This document shows, one piece after another, positions 35,512 to 47,900 of a DNA stretch of 64,000 nt. A program made the position numbers and the translations under genes. The stretch comes from Apteryx mantelli (lineage: Eukaryota; Chordata; Aves; Apterygiformes; Apterygidae). The DNA lies in assembly GCF_036417845.1 (NCBI RefSeq), contig NC_089991.1, positions 13,423,001 to 13,487,000 of the forward strand. The letters run 5' to 3'. Each line of letters starts with the position of its first letter. Positions within the stretch are counted from its first letter, which is position 1. A model generated the notes under the pieces. That model was not told the DNA's origin. It searched no databases and worked only from the letters and a program-made list of their open reading frames with translations.

Positions 35512-38500
35512 GGAGTTGTAGCAGGGCCTAATCCATCAGCATTTGCCAATCCCAGAGAGAGCCTTGCAGAAAGCAGCTAAAAAGCCCCATAGTATTGCTA
35601 TTAATAGTACCTTTTCACCAAGTTATCTTTAGCAGCACTGCTCCCACCTTCATTCATGCCAGCACTCACACGGGTCTGATTCTGCTCCCGTGAAGTAACC
35701 CCGGTGCCATCATGGGAGCTTGCCCGGGTGTGGGATCCCCCACTCACCAGGCTCGCTTCACGCTTCGGCCTCTTGCCAGTGTTTCGTTTAAGTGTGGAAA
35801 GAGATGTTCTAACAAACCTTTCCCTGCAATGAGAAATGGAGTGGGATTTTTTTTCCAGGGTTATTTTTCTCTAGTGACCTTAACTCTCTGAACTCTGCTT
35901 GCCTTTGCCTTTCCTCCCACGTCGCCCTGCTCACATCCAGCAGAGCTGTTTTGTGCCAAAGACTTTCTCCCTGAAGCATCTCTGCTGGAAGACCAGACTG
36001 GTGGTGGGATTTTGCTTGATCACTGGAGGTCCAGTGCCTGAGCTTGACTGTCCAGGATGGAGTGGACCTTTCCCAGTTGTATTTCAGTGGGTGCAAGATA
36101 CATTTTAAGTTATGGTTCTCCTTTCCCTACCTTATCCATCTCTAGAGCTCTTCCACAGAGTTCTAGAAGGGTGTAGGACTGTGAAGGGACTTTGAGGATT
36201 CATATCAATCACTCCACTGCTTTAAGGCAGGGTCTCATAACATCTGTAAGGAGATGGCTTATCTATCATATACTTGGACTCTGTAGTCGTAGAGGTTCCC
36301 AGGCTAATCTGTTTGTGAGTTTAACGAGCTGCATCATTAGACTGTTTTTCCCTAATAACCAACCCTCCAGGCTAGTCTGAAGGCTGGGGATATTAGATTG
36401 TAGACAACTGGAGACCTTCAAATTGCAAAAATTGCCTTTTCCAGCCTGTTTGCTAGGGTCAAGGGTGAACATCACATCATCTCCACCTGCATGATGCTAG
36501 TGGTGCTTGCTCCACACAGAGCATGCCGGGTCCTCTACCAGCAAGGGGCTCCCTGCCAAGCACAGTCACAGTGCCCCTTCTTGCTTGAAACTGCAATGAG
36601 GCTGTGAAGAGGGGTAGTGGGGATGCCACTCTGCGGCAGCAGGCCAAAGTACCCCCAACATGATGCCTTTCTCGGTCTCTAGCCATGGAGCTGGTCCCCA
36701 GAGAACCTGCCAGCACCCAGGTTGCAGCTAGTGGGGAGAGCACCAGGTTTTGCAGGTCCCACCAAACTGCAGTAGTGCACCTGGGGAGGAGGCAGTGAGG
36801 GTGGTGGACAGATTGCTGAGGGCGAAGAGCATCATGCCTGGAGGTAGAGTAGGCTGGAGATACTGGACCTGAACTGTCCTGCTGCCCACGTAGCCAAGTT
36901 GGGCCACATCTTCCTGCAAAATGTCCTTATCCACTGAAGTACCACATTCAGATGCTTGACGTGACCTTTCTAGCCAAACCTACCAGTGTGCACCCCAGAA
37001 CTGGCACATGTGTGTGTGTGTCAGGTGCTGAGTTGGTCTGTCAAACCTTAATGATGGGTTTTGAGCTTGTTGTCTGTCTGCTTAGGAGCTTAGGCAGCTA
37101 ACTGGTTTCAATAAATGGAAATTTAAATCCCCTTCCTTGGGGCCCATGCTGTGCTGAGGAGTACACAAATGGTTTGGTTTATTCCCAGCGTTGGCCTCAT
37201 GGGAATGTCTGTCTTGTAGATGTCAGTCCCATCTTGGCCCGCCACCTCTGTGGCTGCTTCCCCGGCCAAGCTGGGTGTGCAGGGCTGAAGGCCCTTGGGA
37301 TGATTGCTGTGAAGGAGCAGTTTTAGTGGCTTTGATGCCTCAACAGTATTTCATGTCTGCCACAGCACAGGCTGAGCCAGCCTTCGTCTTGAGGCCATGG
37401 TTTTTAGGGTGGCAATGATGCAAGGCAGAAAGGTGCCTGGTGCCCAGGGTGCTTCAGCTGCTCCATTTATATTTAGCTGACCCACTTCCAGAGGCTCTGC
37501 CTGCAGTGGGGGGCTGCTGGCAAGGCAGCATGGTGAGGAGAGGGTCGGGGAAAAGCTGATGCTTCTCAGCAGCCTCCTCTTCTCCCTCGCTGCCTCCCCG
37601 CCCCGGGCCCCAATCGAGGCTTTGCATTGCTGCCAAGATGGGGAGCTGTGGGTGCAGGCACAGACCCCATCCATATTGCTGCCTGCGCTGTGGCTTGTTT
37701 CCTCCCATGGATGCTCTCCTGGTGCCACGCATGGTACAGACGGGAGTCCCGTGGGTGCTGGCACACAGGAGTGCAAGGAGGGTGCCAGGAGCGTGCATGA
37801 GGCACGTGCGTGCGCGCAGGGGTGAGCGTGGCTCTGCACCAGCACTAGCTTGTGTGTGCACGTGTGTCCACGGCTGGGACCGCGTCTCTGTGGAGAGTAG
37901 GGAGCCTGTGGGTGTTGATGCGTGTGCTGTGGTAGTTTGCGTCCTGATTTACAGAAGGACTCCGGGAACGCTGCTCTCGCGGGCGGCGCATGTGCTGCCT
38001 GCCCTCCTTCCTCCCCCGGCACGCAGATCTCTGCAGCTTGCCCTCCTCCCCAGCAGCCCGCAGAGCCTGCCCTGCCAAACCACTGCCCCAGCTTTCCCGG
38101 GGAAGGAAGAGCCTCCTGGTGCCTCAGCAGAGACATGAGCCTTCAGGCACTGCCGCTGGAGGGGCCAGCTCCGTCGCTTTGTCCTGTCTGTGCCAGGAGC
38201 TGAGGCAAGATCCCAGCCTGGGGAAGGGTCCCAGAGAGGAGGGGCAGGTTTTCTGCCTGGGGGAGGTAGCGCAGCGGAGGCCAGTGATGCAGCACATCAG
38301 GGGCCGGCAGGGAGCTTGTCGCCAGAGTTCGAGCGAGCGGGGAGGGGGGTCATTGCCGTCCTTGAATGGGTTTGGGTGCCAGCAGGGAGCAGGAGAAGCA
38401 GCAGCACAAACCAGATCGGCCCCTCTGCAAGGTTTTCCATGGAGTGAAGGTGCAGCGGTGGCGAGACGTCCAGGGCTGCTCAAAGCAGATTGCGGCTTGG

Positions 38501-40719
38501 CCTTTGGCGAGCTGCCTGAGATGTTGTCGCTCGGTGCAGGGACCCCCGCTGCGCTCCCTCCTCCAGGAGGGGAAGGTGCTCAGCCTGCTCTCCCCACGGC
38601 GCTGTCCGGCTGACTGTCACTCTGCACCTCGTAAAACACCGGCTTGGGCCAGAGCCAGGAGCTGCGCGGGTCTGGGCTGTGTTTGTGGCAGGCCTTCCTG
38701 GGGCGCTGGAGCTCTCCGCAGGTTCTCCACTGCCGCAGAGTAGCCCGGGTTTGCCTGCCCACTGGGCTCCTCTCCTCCCCTCCAGGCAAGCCAGAGTTCG
38801 GGCAGCTGTAAGTCTGGGGCTGCTGAGCGCTGGAGCAGCAAAGCCATTGCTAGTCTCCGACCCGCGTGAGGCAGTGTGCTCGAGAACGTGTGTGTGCATG
38901 CACATGCAAGACGGGAGTTGTAGCGTGAAGTCCCTTTCCTGCCTGCTGGGAGCGAGGCTTCCCGACACACACGCCGTGTGGGTGCGTAATTACACGTGCC
39001 CTCGCGCCAGTCCTCCCCGACACACATAGGGTATCCTGCTCCTCTTCCTGCCCTGCCCCCTCGCAAGAGCGAGTGATCCTCCCAGCCATGGCCCTCTCTG
39101 CGCCCCGGAGGGCTGGGATGGATGAAACGGAGAGGCAGAGGCACAAGTACCTTGTTTGTCTCTTGCATCACCCCTTGGAGCCCTTTGGCTTTCCGCCCTC
39201 GTTTGGCATCCTCCAGCGATATGTCCCGGTCTCGGGGATGCCATGCTGTTTGCTGAGGGTCACATCATCTCAAAGGCACAGCCTTGTAATGCAGCATGGT
39301 GGCATCCAAGGGTCGGATTCCCAGAGAGGATAGATTACAAAGACGAGGACTAGCAGAGCAACTGGAAACAGGAGGGTGGCCTGTAACTAAGAGGTGAGAT
39401 GGATGCCCTGCTATGGGGCTCACATTTCCTTGGGCTGTAATGACCCAGGAAATAAGGGAGCAATAACCCTCTGAAATTCATGCTTTTGTCAACTCTGAGG
39501 ACTAATCTCCTGTCCCCTCTGCTGCGTGTTGCTCGTAGTGTTGTCTGATCACTGGGAATCCCTCCTGGCCCCCAACTCATCACTTCTTCCTGCTAGCTGC
39601 CACCCTGCCTCTCGCACCAGTACCAGGAGCTCCCTGTATTCTCTCCCATGCAGTCTGAAAGATGGATTGGGTGCTGGTGGGGTAAGAAGGACTTGGGACA
39701 GTCTTTGAAAACCACTTGGTTTCCAAACCAGGCCTCTTGGTGACAAGCTGTTGGAAGTTAGCTGTTTTTCCAGGACTGAAAGGAGATATGAAAATCTACT
39801 TTAAAGTAACTTGGGGAACTCCCCGCCACATGATATGTGCAGCTTGCGGGTCATGAAGCCAAGAGATGGATGGGACACCAGTGCTCGTAAAGGAGAGACT
39901 GTTCCAAAATCTGTATTTTCGTGTGTGTTGGCCGGTTTCTTAGGAACGAGAAGTGGTCACTACCAGGCAAGATGTGGAGTCTGGGTGGACTCATACTGCT
40001 CAGCGGTGCAAGAGGAGGCCTCTGGGCTCACCAGCCCTTTGGCCAGCCCAGCTTTTGCCCGCTCTCCTGGGGCACAGGAAAGAGCCGGGACATGTCCTCT
40101 GGAGTGGGGCTGAGGTGGTGTCTGCCAGGCGGGATGTGGTTTGGTAGGAGAAGGTTGGGCCCTTCCCCTGGGGGAATTTCTCCACGAGGAAAGATGGAAG
40201 GTAGAACTTCAGAAACTATTTGGGTGTGAGCTGAAGACGGCTCTGCCCTGTAAGCAGCACCCAGCCAGGACGCGGTGGCGGGAGGCCCTGAGGCAAGAGC
40301 CTCTCAGAGAGCTGCTCTCGACTGCGGGGCAGAGCCATCTCCTGTGCGGTCGCAAGGGGCTTCGCGCGCCCCCTGGCCCCAGTCCTGGGCACGAGGACGG
40401 GTGCAGGTGCTGCTGGAGGAGCCCTCAGGTGCTGAGCCCCAGGGTGCCGAGTGCCTCCCTGCTGCGATAGGGCTCCCCTGGGGCCATGCACGACTGCACC
40501 CTCCCCGCAGCTTCCTCCTGCCGCCTTAGGTTCGGGACTCTTGGGTGCTTCCCCAGAGAGGTCATCTCTCCTCAGCCGTGGCTAGTCCAGTCTGACGGGC
40601 TGGAGGGGACATTTTGTTCTGCAGACCTGTCTGATGGTCCCACTGGGTACCCTTTGGCTCTGCGTTTTTGGAGCTGTTGTTGGCACACCTGGAGAAAGGG
40701 AAGTCCCTAAGGTAGGTCA
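35507..40719 (+). other. Intron 1, no gene recognised
   Basis: Unremarkable intronic sequence. A short GT run lies at about 37,008-37,022. GC-rich pockets occur at 37.9-38.7 and 40.2-40.5 kb. Open frames up to 261 codons (minus strand, 37,351-38,136) show no recognisable domain. Confidence 0.55.
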
Positions 40720-41080
40720 AAGTAAAATGTTTGCTGCGGAAAAGGAAATTAATTATAGGAGCTTTGCTTCACTCCAAGCGACTGGAAAGGCTGATGTTTT
40801 TGCTGTTGGCTGATAAAATAATTGTAATGACAAAACCTCAACAAAAGCAACACTCTTAAGTGCTTTCTTAATTAATAATTCTTAATAATTATTTGACGTC
40901 AATAACCAATAAACATTCCAGAGAAAGGAAGCTGCGGTTAAATATCCAGTAACTTTGCTCCTCCAGTCACTGTGTTTGAGTTCCTGAAGCTTTGATGAAT
41001 CCAACAAAATATCTAGTAGAAGCCAAGTCTGATGTTTTCCAAAGGAAAAATTAAGCAGGAGAAAAGCGCTTAATTAATCT
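40720..41080. promoter_or_regulatory. AT-rich island with a full palindromic CRE
   Basis: This is an abrupt AT-rich block in GC-rich intron. It contains a perfect TGACGTCA (40,894-40,901), several TTAATTAAT/AATAATT homeobox-type cores before it, and CCAATAAACATTCC just after it, which includes a forkhead-type ATAAACA. CREB/ATF factors bind TGACGTCA and are established activators of the related PPARGC1A gene. Enhancer function here is inferred from motif and composition only. Confidence 0.4.
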
Positions 41081-44000
41081 GCGCATCCATGGTGGAGAGA
41101 GATGGGAAGCTGAGAAACCACGCTCGGCCCTTCTGCTCTCTGTTGCGCAGCTCAAGAGGGACAGAAGTGCCCAAAGGCCCTTCTGGAGGGCTTTGCAGGG
41201 GCTCGACTGGGTGGCACGGGCCACCGTCCCTTCCTCCAGGCCCCGCTTCCCTCCGGCCCCCCCAGCTGTGGTCCTGCTGGAGGTGTGGGGCAGCCCTGGC
41301 CATAGGGTGCCGGGGGGCAGCTTTCCCCGTCAGCTCCTCCCTGGGGCTTGAGTGGGCACTTGGGAAACTGTCCTGGGGAGCTGGTGCTTGAGCGGGGTTT
41401 CAAGGATGTGGAGGTCCCCCTTGCTGCCACCCTCCCCTGCTCTCGCCGAGCTGACCCGTGTTTTGGAAGGGTGCACCCTCTGCGGGCCACCTCCGTGGCC
41501 ATGGAGGTGCGACCACCTCGGGGTGCAAAGGGGGGGCCACCGGGGGAATCCCTGTCCCCAGGGTGTGCGGGCAGGAGAGGGGTGAGAGCCAGGAAGCCGG
41601 GCATGCCGGCATTCCTGCTGGCACGGCGGGAGCAGGTCTCGTGGCTGGAGCTGCCTCTTCCCTCCCGGCTAGCCTCCTCCTCCGCCTTCCCTCTGCCTTC
41701 CTGCCGCTCGTCGTAGGGGGTCGTCTCCGGCTCGGCGCTCCTGGGCCTGAAAGCAGCCAAGCTTGCGGCTGACATGGTGCATTTTATCAGGGCAGGAGTC
41801 GGGGGGCCTGTTGGTGTGGTTTTGCGCGGAGCTTGGGAGTGGGCTAGGAAACCTCCCACCCATCCTCCCCTCGGTGCCCCCAGCAGCAGCACGGCGTGTG
41901 GAGGGTTAATTTCCTCCTCCTCCTCTCTGCTTCCCAGCTGTCTTAAAGCGGCCCCAGCCAGAGCCGTGCAGCCCCGTTCCCACTCCTTTTACAGTATGGG
42001 TTGGCCGGCCGGCGAGGAAGCCCAGCAGTCTCCTCCGTCCTGCTCCTTTCCTTCTTTGGTTGTCCTCAGGGCTCGGTGCCTGTCGCTCAGGCTGGCCCGT
42101 GCTCCTCGCGCAGCCCTTGCTGCGGCCATTGCCCCGCGCAAGGGGTTTGCCCATGGCGAGGCCCGCGGCTCTGCTCTGGATGCCGGGCACGCGGTGGCAG
42201 GAGGGGGCGACGGGGCCGGGGCGTGATTCCTGCAGAGGTTTCTTGAGGACGGCTCTCGGAGCCAAGATGGATGCCAGCCGGCTCCCCGGCACGGTTAGCA
42301 CTTAGCGAGCCCTTTATAGCTGCAAATCCCTTGACAGGCATTAGCAAAATCCTCCTGCAGGGAAAGGTGGGAGAGGGCTGCTGTCGTGAGCCGGACAACT
42401 GAGAAGGGGAAACTGAGGCACAGCCAGGTGATGTGAAATATTCAGACCTAGATGGACCCGACCCACATGCGTGTGGGGGGGGATAAGGAGCAGGCGATGC
42501 CTCGGCTGCTGGTGCTGCCCGGGGAGAGCGGCATGCACCATTCGCGGCTGGGAGACGGCGGTGGAAGGGGGATGCTCGGGGCTGGGCACAAGGGAGGGCG
42601 CGAAAGCGGAGCGGAGCGGACAGCGCAGACGGCTGAGCTGCAGAGCCGTCCCCGGGGAGGGCAGAGACACGGCTCGTTCCAGCAGGGAAGAAGCAAAGCC
42701 TCCGCCGGCAAATGTCACCGTCCGAAATAAACTGCGGTCATGCCCGGCTCGGAGGGCAAAAGCAGCCCTTCCGCAGGAGGCTGTGGAGCCCAGCGCCAGG
42801 AATGGGAGCTGAGATGCGGCCGTGCGCTGGACAGCGAGCCCGCGGCACGGCAGACCCTTGGGCACTGCCCACCCATGCCCTCGCTCCTTCACAGCCGCCC
42901 CCCGCCCCCCCAAACATCTGGATCGCCGGGCGTCCCCGGGATGTTTACTCGCTGACCGTGGGAGAGTTGCTGGCGCATGCGCTGCTGCTGTCGCTTGTCG
43001 GCCGGAGGGGCGCCGCGGCCCCGCAGCTGTGCTCCCGGCCCCGCTGCTGCCCTGGCTCCGCTCGCCAGCTCCAGCAGGGGATCACCTCCTTTTAGGAGCC
43101 TTTCTCAGCAAACCTGCCGTGCCCCCAGGGATGAGAGCAGGGAAAGGAAAGAGTCCAGTGCTGGGACAGTGAAGGCGTCTGTGCAGGGATGGAGCACTGG
43201 GGTGAAAATGCATAGACAGGCAGCTCCTGCCTGGCTGGACGTGGGGTGCTGTAGTCTATCTCGGTTTCTTTTAAGGGAGCCGCTAGCTGCATCCCCATCC
43301 CTGCTTTGAGCACGTCCCTTGGTCACGGCCAAGCTGGACTTGCTACTTGCCAACTCTTATTTTAGTGTGTTGTTTCTCAGCTGCTCCTGGCTCTGTGTCC
43401 CTGCTGCTCGGGGCTTGGTGGCCTGTTACCCAAATACCAGCAGTCACGCAAGGGTTTATGCCCCCTGCAAGCAAGAGGACAGCAGGGGAAAGGCCTCGAG
43501 GACTGGGGGTGGGCAGGAACATGGGCCGCGCTCCCCACTGCGTTGCTTGGCTCCCTGGGATGCCCATCTCTTCCCCTCTCTCTTCTGCTGCTTCAGCAGA
43601 AGTCAGTTCAGGAAGAGGAGAGGCACCTGAGAGACCAGATCTAGGTGTTTCTTGGGTTGTTGTAAAGCTCTTGGCTGGGAAGATCCCCGAGCATGGGCAG
43701 AGGGGCAGCAGGGGAATAGCCTGAGAAGGCATGGGGAGGTCTCCTAATGTGCAGGGGCTGTGCGAGCCCTTCCTTCTCGTCCTTGTTTTCCTGCATCTGC
43801 TCTCCCCCCAAAGATGGACTACTGCCATCTGCAAGGTACGGCTGAGAAACACCGCATTTAAACTCTCACCTTACCCCAAATGTGGAGAGGCAATAAGAAC
43901 CTAATCGTTTTAGTGTTTCCGTGCAATCTGAAAAGCAAACAGTGCTGTTAGGTTGGTGGGAAGATTGTAAGATGGGGGGGGAAGGGCCAAAAACATATCC

Positions 44001-44700
44001 CCTCCCTCTGGTTCTGAAATGGGGACTTAAATGGAATTTCAAAACTGGGAAAAATCCTGCTCCTTGGTAAAGTCCCTTGGTCCCAGGAGTGCTCTTGAGT
44101 GTGGTGTAATTACTATACAATACGCGTTAAATGCTTGGCCTTATACAATGGCTGAAGCGTGGGCAGTCTCTGCTCGAGGGCCGAGTCCAGCAGGAGAGCA
44201 GGCGAAGGGACGGCTGGGCGGGCCGGGAAGATCGTTTGTGTGTCTGAGGCTTTTTCCCATCTATGCTGACGTGCCGCTGCTTCCGGGCTGGAGTGTGGCT
44301 GCTCCTTAGCAGCCCAGCGGTCAGCACGGAGCGGGAAGCAGCCCTCGGCGTCCGGTTGCTGACCAGGGCTGGGTGTTGCGGGATGTTCCCAAGCGTAGGT
44401 GACCTGCAGAGCCCCAGGTATCCCCGGCTGCCCTTGGCCGTCCTCTGCTGGGGAGCGTGACAGGTGGGGGAGGACTGGGCGTCCTGCAGGTCGCTGCGGG
44501 TGCCTGGCACCGTGTTTCCAACATGAGATGCAAACGGGGAGGCATTGCTCGTGGTCCCTGCCGCTGCCCCGGGACAGTCGGTGCGCCTGCGCCGTGCTGC
44601 CGGCAGCCAGACGCCTCTGGGCTCGGGATCACGAGGGAGAGGGGCCTTTGAGGGCTGCAGAGATGAGGAAGCAAAGGAGGCCAGTGACAGAGGGAGGGCT
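41081..44700 (+). other. Intron 1, GC-rich, no gene recognised
   Basis: GC-rich intronic DNA. The minus strand is open for 246 codons (41,152-41,892), including an internal ATG in ACC ATG T context near 41,773. The product is not recognisable. A possible MIR relic at 42.4 kb is listed separately. Confidence 0.5.
42394..42436 (-). mobile_element. Possible MIR-like fragment, antisense
   Basis: ACAACTGAGAAGGGG followed by AAACTGAGGCACAGCCAGG resembles the antisense MIR block ATGAGGAAACTGAGGCACAGAGAGG. Only about 40 bases align by eye, so this could be chance. Confidence 0.35.
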
Positions 44701-44964
44701 GAGGGTGTGCAGTGGGTGGGTTGTGCAGCAGAAGGGGTGTGCAACGGGAGGGGTGCGCAACGGGAGTGGTGTGCAATGGGATGGGTGTGCAATGGGAGGG
44801 ATGTGCGGCAGGAGGGATGTGTGATGGGAGGGGTGTGCGTTGGGAAGGTTGTGCAAGAGGAGGGGTGCGCAGCGGGAGGGTTGTGCAACAAGAGGGGTGT
44901 CCGGTGGGAGGGCTGTGCAACGGGAGGGGTGTGACGGGAACAGGAGGGGTGTGCGGCGGGAGGG
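44701..44964 (+). repeat. 16-bp minisatellite, about 16 copies
   Basis: The unit approximates GGGAGGGGTGTGCAAC. GTGTGC-type cores recur at a 16-base spacing (44,705, 44,721, 44,737, 44,753 and onward). Because 16 is not divisible by 3, the reading frame rotates and the translations repeat every 16 residues. Both strands stay open, producing a spurious 303-codon minus-strand frame. Units differ by single substitutions, and one irregular unit lies near 44,930-44,945. Confidence 0.93.
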
Positions 44965-47900
44965 CCGGGCAAGCCCAGCAGCCGCCTCGTCCCCACGTGA
45001 GCCGCGGCACAGATGTAACGCAGGCGCCAGCCCTGCATTTGTGGCTACTCTGAAATGATGTGATTAATGCGGGAGAGCGCGTGCCGGCTGGCGCGGAGGG
45101 GCATGCGGGCTGGGGGACGCGCTCCTCGGCCCCGCCGGCCCCGTGTCCTTGCGGGCGGGAAGCAGCCTGCCGAGCCCGCGGCTGCCGGGCCAGCTTTGCG
45201 GTGCCCATCGCTGCCGGGAGAGCCGCTGCGCGCCCTGGCTGGCTGTTTGCCCCGTGCTAGACGGAGCCCGGCGCTGGCCCCCAGCGAATGCGAAGCAGCG
45301 CCGAGGCCCTGCCAGCCGGTTTGCCAGACCCGCTTGTAGGGTGCCGGGACCCGTGGAGTCGCTAAGGTACCCGGCTGCTCTCCGGCGCGCTTTGGCTGCC
45401 TGGGCGCAGCAGAGACGATGAGTCGATTCGCGCCTGTCCTCCCTCCACTGTCCCGCCTGATCCTGGGGCGGCGGTGGGGGAAAAGACGGGTGGGCTGGGA
45501 AGCCGGGGGGTGTTTCCCTTGGCCCGGCGCCCCTGGCCAGCGCTCCAGTCACGAGGCGGGCATCCTCTGAGCGGAGACATCGCCATGGGACAGCGACGCT
45601 GGCAGGCAGCGCAGCCCGGCCCCGGCCTCCCAGGGTGCAGGTGTCCCAGCGTGAACCGGCCGGCTGGAAGCGCTGGCATTTGGAAGCAGGATGCCTGGAG
45701 TTCCCGTCTTCCTTGGCCCCGTCTCAATGGGACTCTGCGCCAAGCGCGGAGGAGACGTTTGCTCCGAGCAGCCAGCAGCGCCTCTTCCAGCCCAGCTTTC
45801 ACAGCTGCACGGCGGTGCAGGGATAGGGGCTGCCTCGCAGCAGATCCCTGGTTTCACCCATTTTTCGCAGCTGTCATGACAGTGCAGTGTTTGATGGCAC
45901 CCAGAGGAGAGACAGCAGCTTGCTGCCACCTCCCTGCCTCTTGCAAGAGGCCCCTGTTCAGCTGTCGACACCAGTCAACACCAATAAAGATCCCAGGAGC
46001 TTGCTTTGATAGGACTCTGCTGTCCTCCGTGGTTTGGAGGCCCTGGGGGACAGCTCGGGCAGGAGGTTTGTGTGGGGGTCAGGCTCTTCGTCCCCCTTGC
46101 AGCATGTCTCTGAGGGACAGGGGATGGCGTCAGGGCGGTCTCATGCAGAGTTTCAGTGGGACCAGCTTGGGCTGACACCTAGTCCCACTCCCCCCTCAAT
46201 GCTCCTCCACAGGGGTGAGGGCTAAGGGGGATGTGTAATTTTGCTTGGTTTACAAAAAAGCCCCGTACTGTCATAGGGTGGCTGCGTGGGGGCAATATGG
46301 GGGCGTGGGGTCGATTATGAGGGGGATGATGCTCTGGCACGGCAGCCCGCAGCCTTGCGTGAGAGCATGGGCGACATCCAGCATTTTAAGGCATCCAGGC
46401 CTGGACCTGCCCTTCCTCCTGCTCATCCCTTGGCCTCAGGGCAGCTTGCTTCACACCATCTCCCACAGCGGAGCAGTATTTTGTGCTCTCCTAGGGCATA
46501 TAGACGTGGTTCTCCATCCTTTCCCGCCTTCCTTGCTGGCTCAGCCTTGAGAATTGACCCCTTCCATTCCCAGCCCCTTCCCATAGGAGAACCATCTCTC
46601 TCAGGAAGGTCGTGACAAGGACTCAAGGAGGATGCAGGTCCACAGCAAATTGTGGGGCACGTTTCCTTCCCCTCAGGGAATATGGACAGAGCAACAAATC
46701 CTTGTGCGACCTGAGCATTTGGCACAAATGATCCCTCGCCCGTAGTCCCAGAGAGACAGTAAGTGCAGCCAGATTGATCCCTGGCATCCTTGGCTGTTTT
46801 GGCTTATGAAGCATACCTGCATTTCATCAGCAGGAAAGCTACATCAAACTAGATCTCTCAGGGGCTGGCTCAGCATCCCTAGTTAGATTTTATGGATACT
46901 ACGGTTTGTCTCATGAAAAGCAAAGGGAATCCCTTTGCACTGAGGGAGCACTTGCTCACTGCAGGCATCCCTAGAAATCCCCTGGGATACACAGCTGGGG
47001 GATTCAGACCCACAGCAGACCAGTGCCTTTCCTGTTTCTTGGGAGACATTCAAAAAGAGTAGTCTCATAGTAGATTTTATGTTTTGCACCCCGTTTAAGC
47101 CAATGAGAGCAGAAGAACGAGACTCTGAGAGATCCTACACTAATCAAATGCTGAGCATGAGAAGGAGGGTGGCGGGATGCACCGAGACATTTTGATTCAG
47201 TGAGGTTTTTTTAAAAAGCTGGTGCTGGTATCAGCTTTCCCTATGGGATGTGACTATAATCCAGGCTGGTCCTCTCAGCAGTGACGAGGCATAGCTGAAT
47301 TTTGCCAGCCTGACTGCTGTGCAGTGGCAGGTCTGATCCGCCTCGCAGGAGGACGGCTGCTCCTGCTTGCTGTGCTACTGTCCTTTGCTTAGATCAGCAA
47401 GGTGCTGCAGAGACTTTGCCAGCATCGCCCGCTTTTTCTTTCAGATGCTCTGGAGTAACTGTGCTGCTCTTTCTGCAGCTGCTGCACCTGCTGGAAGCTG
47501 CTCCTTTCAGGGCTGGTAAAAAGCATACACAAATGACCACCCTATATAGCAGATTGCATCCCTCCCAGCTAGGACTGGCTTTTCCATCCCACTGTCAGTA
47601 TGACCTGGGACATGATGCCCTTCTGGTTATTGAGACATCTTCCAAGAAAGAAGGAACTCTGTCTGAGTCTCTCACGAGCATGCTGATTTGTGGTTGAGGG
47701 GCCAATTGGTCAAAAGCCTTCCAAAAATGGTCTTGTGGAGATACCAAATGGCTCCTGCATGAACCCTCACTGAGGAGCCCAGTTATCCTCTGAAGTCTTT
47801 TCCCATCCCAGCGAACTGCCCTGCAGTTAGACCCGGACTAGACTGCTCTCTGCGTGCAAATCTCAGCTCCTGTTTCCGGCAAATTTTCAGAAGCTTACAG

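Noticed and set aside
35015-35580. Long Cys/Val/Arg and His/Thr/Arg frames on both strands
   Set aside because: These are translations of the alternating CA/CG repeat, open in several frames purely because of its periodicity.
44127-45038. 303-codon minus-strand frame rich in His, Thr, Pro, Leu
   Set aside because: Its core is the 16-bp minisatellite translated; the peptide repeats every 16 residues, as expected from the unit length.
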